DNA from: DASZUK01 sp963745595
GTDB taxonomy: Bacteria > Actinomycetota > Acidimicrobiia > Acidimicrobiales > RAAP-2
Assembly: GCA_963745595.1 (NCBI GenBank)
Contig: CAVUYB010000005.1
Location: 186,001 to 250,000 of the forward strand
Length of the DNA: 64,000 bases
Reading direction: 5' to 3'
The notes below the pieces were generated by a model, which was not told where the DNA came from, searched no databases, and was given only the letters and a program-made list of their open reading frames with translations. The first letter of the stretch is position 1. Each line of letters opens with the position of its first letter. This document shows, one piece after another, positions 26,551 through 34,499 of this stretch. A program made the position numbers and the translations under genes.

Positions 26551-27042
26551 TCACCAGTGCTTGCGCCGGCCGGACGCGTCGAGCTCGGCGAGGTACTGGT
26601 TGTACGCGGCCATCTCCTCGTCGTCCTCGTCCTGGCGGCTGGCTGGACCGCGGCGGGCGACCGGGCCGACGGTCGTCGCGGTCGAGTCCGGCACCGCCGC
26701 GTCGAGTCTGACGCTGACCGGCTCCGCCGACGTCGTCCGCTCCGCCCCGGCCGGCGACACCGGCCCCGGCTCGCCGTCGATCGCTGCCTGGTCGTGGACG
26801 AGCTTCCACCACATGTAGACCGCGTAGGCGGCGAAGAACGGCCACTCGAAGACGTAGGCCCAACTGAGCGTGTTGCCCTGGCGCACACGCTGGACCTGCC
26901 ACCAGAAGAGACCGGCGAACGTCGGGACGACGACGAGCAGCGTGACGTGCATGGCGATGGCCCGCGGCGTGAGCCACGTCCGCCGCCAGTCGGTCGGGGC
27001 CGACCGCTCGGCGGGCGGCGGCTGATCGGATCGGCCGGCCAT
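26551..27042 (-). CDS. Small actinobacterial membrane protein, two membrane segments
   Basis: The 163-residue protein has two hydrophobic segments (AIAMHVTLLVVVPTFAGLFW, then LSWAYVFEWPFFAAYAVYMW) joined by a short loop with QVQRVRQGN, followed by a disordered acidic cytosolic tail. The motif N..SW.Y..EWP.FA.YA.YMWWKL occurs in small membrane proteins of many actinobacteria with unknown role. ATG at 27042. It is 8 nt downstream of the alpha/beta hydrolase gene on the same strand, so probably its operon partner. Confidence 0.8.
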   Translation of the reverse strand: MAGRSDQPPPAERSAPTDWRRTWLTPRAIAMHVTLLVVVPTFAGLFWWQVQRVRQGNTLSWAYVFEWPFFAAYAVYMWWKLVHDQAAIDGEPGPVSPAGAERTTSAEPVSVRLDAAVPDSTATTVGPVARRGPASRQDEDDEEMAAYNQYLAELDASGRRKHW

Positions 27043-27050
27043 CGGTCGGC

Positions 27051-27947
27051 CTACGGCGCGAACTGGTCGATGAGCCGGGCCAGAACGACCGGTTGGTCGC
27101 CCTGGACGCTGTGGCCGGCGCCGTCGACCCGGGCCACCTCGGCGTCGGGTTGGCGGCGGAGCACCTCGGCTTCGTCGTCGTCGTCGACGACCGACCCGGC
27201 GGCCATGCCGCGGACGAGCAGCAGCGGTACGGTCAGCCCGGAGACCGTGTCCCACTGCCCGGCGAAGTCCGGACCGATCTGGTGGTCGCCGCCGGGACCG
27301 CGCTGGCGGGCGTAGCGCCAGACCCAGCTCCCGTCGGTCTGCTGGGCCGCGTTGTGCAGGATGCCTCGCCGCAGGGACGACACCGATCGGGTCGGGTTGT
27401 GCTCGATGGTCCGGGCGAGGATCTCGTCGAAGTCGGCGAACGAGGCAGGACCGTCGACGAAAGCGGTGATGGCGGCCGCCTTGGCCGCGGTGACGGTGGG
27501 CGTGATGTCGACGAGGACGAGCCGGCGGACGAGGTCGGGGTCGTGGGCGGCCAGCGCCAGCGCGGTGAGGCCGCCGAGCGACATGCCGACGACGGCGCGG
27601 GCCCGCGGCGCGAGGGCCCGGACGGCCGCGGCGACGTCGGCCGCGTCCTGGGCGAGCGAGCGCGGCCGGGCCGGATCGTCGGAGTGACCGTGGCCGGGCA
27701 GGTCGACCGCGACGAGCGGCCGATCGAGGGCGAGGGCGACGGTGTCCCAGGTGTGGGCGTTCTGGGCGCCGCCGTGCAGCAGGACGAGCTCGGGGTCGCC
27801 GGTGCCCCAGACGAGCGCGCTCAGTCGTCGCCCCGGTGCGACATCGACCGCCTCGCGGCGGACGGTCGGCGGGCCGTCGTAGGGGAGACCGAACTCCTCG
27901 GCGTTCTCGTGGAAGAGCCCGAACTCGTCGTAGTCGACGCGAGTCAC
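27051..27947 (-). CDS. Alpha/beta-hydrolase fold protein
   Basis: The 298-residue hydrolase has the oxyanion stretch LVLLHGGAQNAHTWDTVAL, VAVDLPGHGHSDDP, nucleophile elbow VVGMSLGGLTAL, and catalytic His in VDGAGHSVQGDQP. These are the signs of a serine esterase, lipase or haloperoxidase-type enzyme of the cytosol. The N-terminus (TRVDYDEFGLFHENAEEFG) is an added stretch seen in some actinobacterial members. GTG at 27947. It precedes the small membrane-protein gene by 8 nt. Substrate unknown. Confidence 0.9.
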   Translation of the reverse strand: MTRVDYDEFGLFHENAEEFGLPYDGPPTVRREAVDVAPGRRLSALVWGTGDPELVLLHGGAQNAHTWDTVALALDRPLVAVDLPGHGHSDDPARPRSLAQDAADVAAAVRALAPRARAVVGMSLGGLTALALAAHDPDLVRRLVLVDITPTVTAAKAAAITAFVDGPASFADFDEILARTIEHNPTRSVSSLRRGILHNAAQQTDGSWVWRYARQRGPGGDHQIGPDFAGQWDTVSGLTVPLLLVRGMAAGSVVDDDDEAEVLRRQPDAEVARVDGAGHSVQGDQPVVLARLIDQFAP

Positions 27948-28042
27948 CGCTCTCGACAGTACCGCCCCCGGGTCCGGGCCATCTCTCCGGGGCTCCGAGG
28001 GGGTGGGCCGGCGGCCACGGGCGGCGCCCGGGCGCCGCCCGG

Positions 28043-29353
28043 TCACGAACGGGCGAGTGTCAGCCGGTGGGCCCGTCCGATCTGCTCGGCGTGGGCGTCG
28101 GTCACCCCGGCATCCTTGGCGAAACGCGGCCATCCGGCAACCGCCGCGCCGACCTCGTCGACGATCTGGTCGGCTCGCTCCCGCTGCATCGAGACCGTCT
28201 CGGCGCACTGCCGGAAGTCCTCCAGGGTGAAGTCGTCCCGCTTGGCGTTGACCGACATCTGGTGCCGGCTGGTCCATCGTCCACCGGGCGAGTACGCGTA
28301 CGTCACGTCGAACGCCGGCGAGAGCCGCCACCGCCCGCTGCGGTCCATGAGGAAGGCGATGTTCTTGACGTGGTCGTCCTGGTTGCGGGCGACGACGTTG
28401 AAGACCATCCGCCGGAACTGCTGCTCGACCGCGTCCATCGACAGGCCGAGCTGGCGGACGACCAGCAGGGCTTGCTCGTACGAGTACGCGCCGGCCTGGT
28501 TGAAGTCGTAGTGGGCGATCGCGCCGAGCGACTGCATGTGGAGCTTGGCGCCGTCGCCGGTCCGGTCGAAGCGCCGGGTCATGAAGTGCCGCCGGCCGTG
28601 CTCTTCGAGCAGGCGGCACTCGGTCATCGTGATGCCGGCGGCCCGGGCCATGCCGGCGTAGGCGTACTCGATGACGCCGTAGCCCTGCGGGTCTTCGAGT
28701 TCCTTGTCACGGTTGCCGTGAACGCCGTCGAACTTGAGCAGCCAGTACTCGAAGCCGGACCCGGCGTCGATCTGGCCGGACCGGACGACCTGGGTGTGGG
28801 GGTTCCAGGCGATGACCGCCTTGGCCCGGGCACCACCGGCCGAGGTGCCGACTCGGAGGATGTCCTTCATCGCCTCCTCCTTCCCGGCATCGTCCAGTGA
28901 GGCGACCAGGTCGGCCCGTTCGGTGAGCACCTCCGAGGCGAGCGCCACGAGCTCGTCGACCCGGAGGTTCCGACCGCCGCCGGGAGGCGGCCCGATGGCC
29001 GGGGCGAACTCGAGCGCGCCCATGCCGCGGGTTCCGACGTAGCAGAGCCGTTCGACCGCGTCGAAGCTGTCCGGCGCCCGGCCCTGCGTGGCCAGCCACG
29101 TGTCGATGAGCGCGTTGCCGAACCGGTCGGGCAGCGAGTCGGCGAGCAGGCCGGGGAGGCCGCGGAAGGCTTCCCGGTCGAGCGCCGCGAACGCGTAGGG
29201 CGCGTCTCGCAGCGGCATCGTGATCGGCGACACCTCGATGCCGCTGCGGACAAACGCCGGCTCGTACTGGAACGTCGCGGGGTCGCGGCCGTCCTCCAGG
29301 GCGACCGCGCCGATCATCCTTCCCCAGAGGCGCACCTCGGCGACGGTGCTCAC
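28043..29353 (-). CDS. hipA: HipA-family serine/threonine kinase toxin
   Basis: The 436-residue protein has the HipA N-domain (VAEVRLWGRMIGAVALEDGR), nucleotide loop GTSAGGARAKAVIAW, catalytic loop NVVARNQDDHVKNIAFL and the DFG-like SPAFDVTYAY. In E. coli HipA phosphorylates glutamyl-tRNA synthetase, halting translation and causing persistence; targets here are unknown. GTG at 29353 overlaps the end of the antitoxin gene by 4 nt (GTGA), typical of the hipBA order. All catalytic residues are present, so it looks active. Confidence 0.94.
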   Translation of the reverse strand: MSTVAEVRLWGRMIGAVALEDGRDPATFQYEPAFVRSGIEVSPITMPLRDAPYAFAALDREAFRGLPGLLADSLPDRFGNALIDTWLATQGRAPDSFDAVERLCYVGTRGMGALEFAPAIGPPPGGGRNLRVDELVALASEVLTERADLVASLDDAGKEEAMKDILRVGTSAGGARAKAVIAWNPHTQVVRSGQIDAGSGFEYWLLKFDGVHGNRDKELEDPQGYGVIEYAYAGMARAAGITMTECRLLEEHGRRHFMTRRFDRTGDGAKLHMQSLGAIAHYDFNQAGAYSYEQALLVVRQLGLSMDAVEQQFRRMVFNVVARNQDDHVKNIAFLMDRSGRWRLSPAFDVTYAYSPGGRWTSRHQMSVNAKRDDFTLEDFRQCAETVSMQRERADQIVDEVGAAVAGWPRFAKDAGVTDAHAEQIGRAHRLTLARS

Positions 29354-29706
29354 TGGGTTCCGCCGTCGCCCCACCGCCACGCGTCGGCATCGTCGTCGGC
29401 AGCCGGACCCGGCGCGGCCCGTTGCCGGGCCCGGCCGTGCAGTTTCAGCCGCTCGAGCGGGCTCGGCAGCGGCTCGGGCACCAGCCCGTCGAGCTGGTCG
29501 AGGAGGCCGAGCACCCGGAGGACGCGGACGAAGCTCGACAGTCGCGTCTCTGTGCCGGCCTCGATGCGCTCGATCGTGCGCTTCGACACCCCCGCCTCGG
29601 TCGCCAGCCCCTGCTGGCTGATGTTCCGCTCCAGACGCGTCCGGGCCAGCCGCCGGCCCAGCTCGGCCAGGATCGTCTCGTCGTCGTTCTCGTTCGTGAT
29701 GTGCAT
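29350..29706 (-). CDS. hipB: HipB-like XRE-family antitoxin
   Basis: The 118-residue protein has an HTH_XRE domain at about residues 10-65 (LGRRLARTRLERNISQQGLA, then TEAGVSKRTIERIEAG) and a C-terminal tail. It would bind HipA and repress the operon. ATG at 29706; a GTG at 29715 would add three residues. On the minus strand a TATACT box (29725-29730 in top-strand numbering) lies 19 nt upstream of the start and inside one of four related repeats, so autorepression at the promoter is likely. Confidence 0.9.
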   Translation of the reverse strand: MHITNENDDETILAELGRRLARTRLERNISQQGLATEAGVSKRTIERIEAGTETRLSSFVRVLRVLGLLDQLDGLVPEPLPSPLERLKLHGRARQRAAPGPAADDDADAWRWGDGGTQ

Positions 29707-29715
29707 AACTCTCAC

Positions 29716-29863
29716 TATTTGACGAGTATAGCCAATAATACATCATAACTCGTCGTATAAGAAGAATTATGAGCGGAGATGGCATCGACTCGATCTTTCG
29801 CTGGGTATACTACTCGTCAAATACGGCGACTATCCACCATAGAAGGCTGTTACTCGTCGTATA
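29716..29863. promoter_or_regulatory. hipBA control region with four TACTCGTC repeats
   Basis: An AT-rich stretch with four related sites: 29716-29730 (TATTTGACGAGTATA, minus orientation), 29746-29761 (TAACTCGTCGTATAAG), 29811-29823 (TACTCGTCAAATA) and 29851-29863 (TACTCGTCGTATA). The first and third are exact inverse copies over 13 bases; the second and fourth continue similarly into GAATTAT. Site 1 covers the -10 box of hipBA. Sites 3 and 4 lie toward glmU (start 29971), so glmU transcription might also be affected. Classical HipB operators are TATCC-N8-GGATA; these differ. Confidence 0.65.
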
Positions 29864-29970
29864 GAACGAATTATTTGCTGCGACCGTGCTTCCCGCGGCG
29901 CCGGAGTCCGCCGCGGACCGGCCATTCGCGGTGCCGCGCCCCGGCCGGCCGGAGGCGGAAGAATGGCCGC

Positions 29971-31110
29971 ATGAGCCATCGACCACTCTCTGCCGTCGTC
30001 CTGGCCGCCGGTGAGGGCACGCGCATGCGCTCGCACCGGCCGAAGCCGCTGCACCGGCTGTGCGGTCGGCCGATGGTCCTCCACGTCCTCGACGCGCTGG
30101 CCGAGCTCGACGTCGACCGGGTGGCCGTCGTCGTCGGCCACCGCGGCGAGTGGGTCAGCAAGACGCTCATCGAGCACGCGCCGAAAACGCTCGATATCGA
30201 ACTGGTCGAGCAGGCCGAGCAGCGGGGCACCGGCGACGCCGCGGCGGTGGGCCTCACCGGGCTCCCGGACGACACCGCGCTCGACGAGGACGTCGAGGGC
30301 GACGTCGTCGTCCTGCCCGGGGACACCCCGCTCCTGCGCCCGCCGACGCTGGCCGCGCTCGTCCGGCACCACCGCGAACACGACGCGGCGGCGACGCTGC
30401 TCACCGCCGACGTCCCGGAACCGACCGGCTACGGCCGGGTCGTGCGCGGCCGGGACGGTCTCGTCGTCCGGGTGGTCGAGGAGGCCGACGCCACCGACGA
30501 CGAGCGGGAGATCACGGAGGTCAACACGTCGATCTACTGCTTCCGGCGCAGCCTGCTCGCCCCGTCGCTGCGCCGGCTCAGTCCGGCCAATCAGCAGGGC
30601 GAGTACTACCTGACCGACGTCGTCGGCGTCCTCCACGAGGCCGGGTACCGGGTGGACGGGGTGACCGTCGCCGACCCGATGGAGGCGGCCGGGGTCAACG
30701 ATCGGGCGCAGCTGGCGGTGGCCGAGGCCGAGTTGCGCGACCGGATCAACGAACGGTGGATGCGTCGCGGCGTCACGATGTGGGACCCGGAGCGGACGTA
30801 CGTCGACGCCGAGGTCCAGCTGGCCACCGACGTCGTCCTGCTGCCCGGCGTCGTCCTGCGCGGCATGTCGACCGTCGGCGAGGGCTGCGAGATCGGCCCG
30901 GACTGCACGCTGACCGACACCCGGGTGGAAGACGGCGCGGCGATCCGCCACAGCACGTGCACCGACGCCACCGTCGGCGCCGGCGCCGTCGTCGGACCGT
31001 TCGCCTGCCTGACGTCGGGGGCGATCGTGCCGCCCGGCGCCGTCGTCGCCCCGTTCTCGGTGCTCTCGGGGGACGGCATCGTGCTCTCGGGGGACGGCAT
31101 CGAGCCGTAG
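29971..31110 (+). CDS. glmU: GlmU-like nucleotidyltransferase, C-terminally short
   Basis: The N-terminal pyrophosphorylase domain (residues 1 to about 230) is complete: VVLAAGEGTRMRSHRPKPLH, VEQAEQRGTGDAAAV, VLPGDTPLL, GYGRVVR, EVNTSIYCFRR. It makes UDP-GlcNAc from GlcNAc-1-P and UTP. The left-handed beta-helix that should follow is only about 115 residues long and stops before the catalytic acetyltransferase part, giving 379 residues against the usual 450-490. The end contains a 21-bp tandem duplication (31060-31101, VLSGDGI twice). Either the acetyltransferase step is done elsewhere or this gene has lost its 3' part. The next gene is prs, the normal glmU neighbour. Confidence 0.88.
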   Translation: MSHRPLSAVVLAAGEGTRMRSHRPKPLHRLCGRPMVLHVLDALAELDVDRVAVVVGHRGEWVSKTLIEHAPKTLDIELVEQAEQRGTGDAAAVGLTGLPDDTALDEDVEGDVVVLPGDTPLLRPPTLAALVRHHREHDAAATLLTADVPEPTGYGRVVRGRDGLVVRVVEEADATDDEREITEVNTSIYCFRRSLLAPSLRRLSPANQQGEYYLTDVVGVLHEAGYRVDGVTVADPMEAAGVNDRAQLAVAEAELRDRINERWMRRGVTMWDPERTYVDAEVQLATDVVLLPGVVLRGMSTVGEGCEIGPDCTLTDTRVEDGAAIRHSTCTDATVGAGAVVGPFACLTSGAIVPPGAVVAPFSVLSGDGIVLSGDGIEP

Positions 31111-31197
31111 GCGGACGGTTCGGCCGGCCGTCGTCGAGCCGTCCGGCGCCGGAGGCACCCCCGGCGGGCCGGAGCCGGACGCGGTAGCGTCGGCGCC

Positions 31198-32169
31198 GTG
31201 GAGTTCGTTCCCCACCGCCGACTGGAGCTGGTCTCCGGCCGGTCCCATCCGGAGCTGGCCAACGAGATCGCCAAGCACCTCGGCGTCGAGCTCGGCGAGG
31301 CGAACCTGCGCGAGTTCGCCAACGGCGAGGTCCACTGCCGGTACGCCAGCTCGATCCGCGGCAGCGACGTGTTCATCGTCCAGACGCACTGCGGGCCGGT
31401 CAACGACACGGTGATGGAGCAGCTCATCATGATCGACGCGGCCAAGCGGGCGTCGGCCAAGCGGATCACCGCGGTCTGCCCGTACTACGGCTACTCGCGG
31501 CAGGACCGGAAGTCGACCGGCCGCGAGCCGATCACCGCCAAGCTGGTCGCGGACATGCTGTCGGCCGCCGGCGCCGACCGGGTGGTCAGCGTCGACCTGC
31601 ACTCCGGGCAGATCCAGGGGTTCTTCGACGTCCCCTTCGACCACCTCACCGCGGCGCCGGTGCTGGAGGAGTACCTCCGCGTCCACTCCGACGGCGACGT
31701 CGTCGTCGTCGCTCCCGATGCCGGCCGGGTGAAGGTGGCCGAGCGGTACAGCCAGCACCTCGGGAGCGACCTGGCCCTCGTGCACAAGACGCGGCCCCGC
31801 GGCTCGGCCAACCAGGTCGAGGCCCGGCACGTCGTCGGCGAGGTCGAGGGCCGGCACTGCATCCTCATCGACGACATGATCGACACCGCCGGCACGATCT
31901 GCGCGGCGGCCGAGTTGCTGGCCGACGCCGGCGCGGCCGACATCTGGGCGATGGCGACGCACGCCGTCCTGTCCGACCCGGCCGCCGACCGGCTCAAGGC
32001 GTCGACGATCTCCCGGGTCGTCGTCACCGACACCCTGCCGGTCACCGACGACCGGGTCTTCGACAAGCTCGAGGTCCTGTCGGTAGCCAAGATCATCGCC
32101 GACGCCATCGACGCGGTCTTCGAGGACACGTCGGTGTCGGAGATCTTCGGCGGCGAGAACCTCGCCTGA
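31198..32169 (+). CDS. prs: Ribose-phosphate pyrophosphokinase
   Basis: The 323-residue enzyme has LREFANGEVHCRY, the catalytic flexible-loop region PYYGYSRQDRKSTGREPI, VSVDLHSGQIQGFFDVP and the PRPP loop HCILIDDMIDTAGTICAAA. It transfers pyrophosphate from ATP to ribose-5-phosphate for nucleotide, His and Trp synthesis. GTG at 31198. In most actinobacteria rplY follows directly; here 2.3 kb of accessory DNA intervenes. Confidence 0.98.
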   Translation: MEFVPHRRLELVSGRSHPELANEIAKHLGVELGEANLREFANGEVHCRYASSIRGSDVFIVQTHCGPVNDTVMEQLIMIDAAKRASAKRITAVCPYYGYSRQDRKSTGREPITAKLVADMLSAAGADRVVSVDLHSGQIQGFFDVPFDHLTAAPVLEEYLRVHSDGDVVVVAPDAGRVKVAERYSQHLGSDLALVHKTRPRGSANQVEARHVVGEVEGRHCILIDDMIDTAGTICAAAELLADAGAADIWAMATHAVLSDPAADRLKASTISRVVVTDTLPVTDDRVFDKLEVLSVAKIIADAIDAVFEDTSVSEIFGGENLA

Positions 32170-32200
32170 TCGTCGAGGCGGCGACGCGGCCGGGCGGCCC

Positions 32201-32371
32201 ATGACGCTGACGCCGTCCCCGAACGATGCGGCCGATGCGCTGGAGCGAAGGGTCTTCTTCGAGGAGCTCTCGGCCCGGTACGACGACCTGCGTGCCGACC
32301 CGGCGGCATGGGCCGAGATAGAGGCTGAACAAGCGTCCGAGAGCGGAGCGCTCCACGACCGTTCGGCGTGA
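32201..32371 (+). CDS. Orphan antitoxin-like small protein
   Basis: A 56-residue acidic ORF (MTLTPSPNDAADALERRVFF, then ELSARYDDLRADPAAWAEIE) has the 'LR.DP.AWAEIEAE' helix that ends many small actinobacterial antitoxins. ATG at 32201, 31 nt after prs. No toxin gene follows. It may be the remnant of a module or an uncharacterised small protein. Confidence 0.45.
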   Translation: MTLTPSPNDAADALERRVFFEELSARYDDLRADPAAWAEIEAEQASESGALHDRSA

Positions 32372-32435
32372 TGCATCGTCGCAGCGAAGCATGGCTGATC
32401 GACTTTCGAAGGCACGGTGGAGCGAGAGCAGGTGG

Positions 32436-32454
32436 CTGTACGATGGCCGTACAG
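32436..32454. promoter_or_regulatory. Palindromic operator candidate
   Basis: CTGTACG-ATGGC-CGTACAG: 7-bp perfect arms around a 5-nt spacer, 41 nt upstream of the DUF1778-like remnant. Position and form suit autoregulation of an antitoxin gene. Confidence 0.55.
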
Positions 32455-32495
32455 GCGACGGGGTCAAGGGAATGACGCGTCCAAAGGGGTGAGAC

Positions 32496-32693
32496 ATGCC
32501 AGCGGCGTCACGCAAGCGAAGCCACCGAATGGGCGTTTGCACGACGCCGGAGGATCGATTCCTGGCCGATCGGGACCACTTCGAGTTCAACGACGATGCC
32601 GCCGAGCGATGGGCGACCATGAACGCCCGCCCGGCTCGAGAACTGCCCGGTCTTCGCCGACTGATGGAGCGTCCGTCGCCGTTCAGCGGTTGA
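32496..32693 (+). pseudogene. DUF1778 (TacA-type) antitoxin remnant
   Basis: The 65-residue frame keeps the C-terminal half of a DUF1778 antitoxin: FLADRDHFEFNDDAAERWA and ARELPGLRRLMERPSPFSG, which in the family wraps the GNAT toxin. The N-terminal ribbon-helix-helix (normally about 45 residues) is replaced by MPAASRKRSHRMGVCTTPED, so DNA binding is probably lost. No GNAT toxin gene follows. It looks like an internal deletion of a tacAT-type module, with the operator still in place upstream. Confidence 0.6.
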
Positions 32694-32825
32694 GCGCTCG
32701 ATTTCGACATCGGCCGGTTCCTGCACCTACTGCTCGACTGAGAGGACGCCCGCCATCTCCCGAACGGTGACGAGAGTCTTGCCCGAGGAGGTAAGCCACC
32801 GTCTGGCCCGGGACGACAGGTCGCG

Positions 32826-33506
32826 TTGACTGCAGCCGCCGGCCGTCCACAGCGTGGTCCGCTCGTTGCCGACGACGGTCTGGCGCATCGACCGAAGGTC
32901 TTCGTCATCGGCCACAACAAGACGGGCACGACGTCGGTCGAGGCCGCGCTGGTGTCGTTCGGCTACCTCATGGGTGACCAGGTCGCGGCGGAGCTGCTCC
33001 TCGACGACTGGGCCCAGCGGCATTTCGGCCGCCTGTTCGAGCTCTGCCGTACGGCCGACGCGTTCCAGGACGTCCCGTTCAGTCTGTGGGACACCTACCG
33101 TGCCCTCGACCAGGCTTTTCCCGGGTCAAAGTTCGTCCTGACCGTCCGCAACAGCTCCGAGGAGTGGTACGACTCGGTGGTCCGCTGGGGCCGGAAGCTC
33201 GTCGGAGCGCAGGGATCGGTACCGACGGCGGAGGAAATGCGGTCGTTCGACTACCGCGCGCCCGGTTGGTTCCTCCGCTCGCACCTCCTGATCTACGGGG
33301 TCGACGAGGCGCACGTCTACGACCGGACGCGCTACGTCGCCGCTTACGAGCGGCACAACGAAGCGGTGCTCGACTACTTCTCGGGCCGGGCCGACTCGTT
33401 CTTGGTCTTGAATGTCTCGAACGCCGGCGCGCTCCACTCGCTCGGAGCGTTCCTCGGGATCGTGGTGGACCCCGGCGTGACGATGCCCCATCTCAACCGG
33501 ACGTGA
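32826..33506 (+). CDS. Sulfotransferase-family protein
   Basis: The 226-residue protein has the 5'-phosphosulfate loop KVFVIGHNKTGTTSVEAAL and a 3'-phosphate-binding stretch (FVLTVRNSSEEWYDSVVRW), the two PAPS contacts of sulfotransferases; WYDS is common in the bacterial group with DUF-type annotation. It would transfer sulfate to a sugar or lipid. Start TTG at 32826 is the only in-frame option giving the full first strand. It lies among toxin-antitoxin fragments in an island between prs and rplY, so acquisition by transfer is likely. Confidence 0.85.
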   Translation: MTAAAGRPQRGPLVADDGLAHRPKVFVIGHNKTGTTSVEAALVSFGYLMGDQVAAELLLDDWAQRHFGRLFELCRTADAFQDVPFSLWDTYRALDQAFPGSKFVLTVRNSSEEWYDSVVRWGRKLVGAQGSVPTAEEMRSFDYRAPGWFLRSHLLIYGVDEAHVYDRTRYVAAYERHNEAVLDYFSGRADSFLVLNVSNAGALHSLGAFLGIVVDPGVTMPHLNRT

Positions 33507-33527
33507 CGACCGCCCGTCACGTCCAGG

Positions 33528-33968
33528 TCACACCGGCCGTAGTCCGAGGCCCGCGGCCACCGACGACTGTGCATCGTCGCGAGTCGCAAAGCCGAGATCC
33601 TCGCTTGGCTCGGCGAGGTCCGGCAGGGTGAGGACGGCGACAGCGAGATGCCATGCATCCATGGCACGGATCGCGTGCTCGCGAACGAGGGACAACGCAC
33701 GCTCCTCGATGTCCTCCTGGTCGGCGGTCACCACCGTAACCGGACCGTCCGTCCCCAAATCTCCGTCGAGCAGGGCCAAGAGCCCGGCCGCATCGCCGCG
33801 TCCAGCCCGGGCGGCGCGGATCAGTGCGCCGGAGACTTCGATCCGGGTCCACGTGCCGGTCACCAGGCCGATCTCAGGATCTTCGAGCAACTTCGCGGCC
33901 GCTTCGTGGCCGGGCTCATCGGGGAGGTAGGCGCGCGCCAACACCGACGAGTCGATGTAGGCGATCAC
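33528..33968 (-). CDS. vapC: PIN-domain ribonuclease toxin, VapC/FitB type
   Basis: The 146-residue toxin carries the PIN acids: D in VIAYIDSSVLARAYL, E in WTRIEVSGAL, D in RAMDAWHLAVAVL, and a late acid in LGFATRDDAQ. GTG at 33968 overlaps the antitoxin stop by 4 nt. Together they form a FitAB/VapBC-type pair; the toxin would cut structured RNA when freed. It has no relation in sequence to the VapC at 1180 beyond the fold. Confidence 0.9.
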   Translation of the reverse strand: MIAYIDSSVLARAYLPDEPGHEAAAKLLEDPEIGLVTGTWTRIEVSGALIRAARAGRGDAAGLLALLDGDLGTDGPVTVVTADQEDIEERALSLVREHAIRAMDAWHLAVAVLTLPDLAEPSEDLGFATRDDAQSSVAAGLGLRPV

Positions 33969-34261
33969 ACCCGTTCCCGGTCTTCCGCCAAGAGCCGATC
34001 GAGGACCGGCCCGATCCCCCTCGTCGACTCGACGATCTTCCGTCGGCGAGGGCTGGTAGCGGTCGGCGCGGTCTCTGACCGGGCGATCCCGATCGAGGCC
34101 GCCCGGGCCCGTAGCCTCGCTCGGCGGTCTCCTTCGTCGGCGTCGACCGCCGCGTCCAAGATTTCGTTGGCCACGGCGTTCACACTCCGCCCACCTCGAG
34201 CCGCCCGCGCCGCGAGCCGGCGGTGGACGTCGTCGGGCACGCGCAAGAGGAGCTGCTTCAT
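33965..34261 (-). CDS. Ribbon-helix-helix antitoxin, FitA/VapB type
   Basis: The 98-residue protein opens with the RHH fold MKQLLLRVPDDVHRRLAARA, RGGRSVNAVANEILDAAVD, exactly the FitA arrangement, and ends with a toxin-binding tail. ATG at 34261. Two palindromes directly upstream (34268-34296) are its probable operator. The toxin gene overlaps by 4 nt. Confidence 0.9.
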   Translation of the reverse strand: MKQLLLRVPDDVHRRLAARAARGGRSVNAVANEILDAAVDADEGDRRARLRARAASIGIARSETAPTATSPRRRKIVESTRGIGPVLDRLLAEDRERV

Positions 34262-34267
34262 ACCCGA

Positions 34268-34296
34268 ATGATATCATCTTTGTCATCTGATATCAC
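34268..34296. promoter_or_regulatory. Double TGATATCA palindrome, probable operator of the antitoxin-toxin pair
   Basis: TGATATCA occurs at 34269-34276 and 34288-34295, centres 19 bp apart (about two helical turns), with ATGATATCAT forming a 10-bp palindrome at the first site. It begins 7 nt upstream of the antitoxin start. RHH dimers bind paired half-sites on one DNA face, so the spacing fits. The rest of the gap up to rplY (34297-34499) shows no gene. Confidence 0.7.
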
Positions 34297-34499
34297 GAAC
34301 CAGTTGGCTATCGATCGAGTGGCCGGGCACTGGATCGTCCAGGCCAACCGAACGAAACCGAACGACCAGGTACCGGCCACCGGCCGCCCGGTGGAGCCGC
34401 CGGCCGCGGCTCGGCTACGATGACTGGCCGTCCGCCGAGCCGTCCCGCCGAGGGGCGTCGCCCGGCCGGTACCAGCCATTTCGCCCGAGGAGACCAGCC

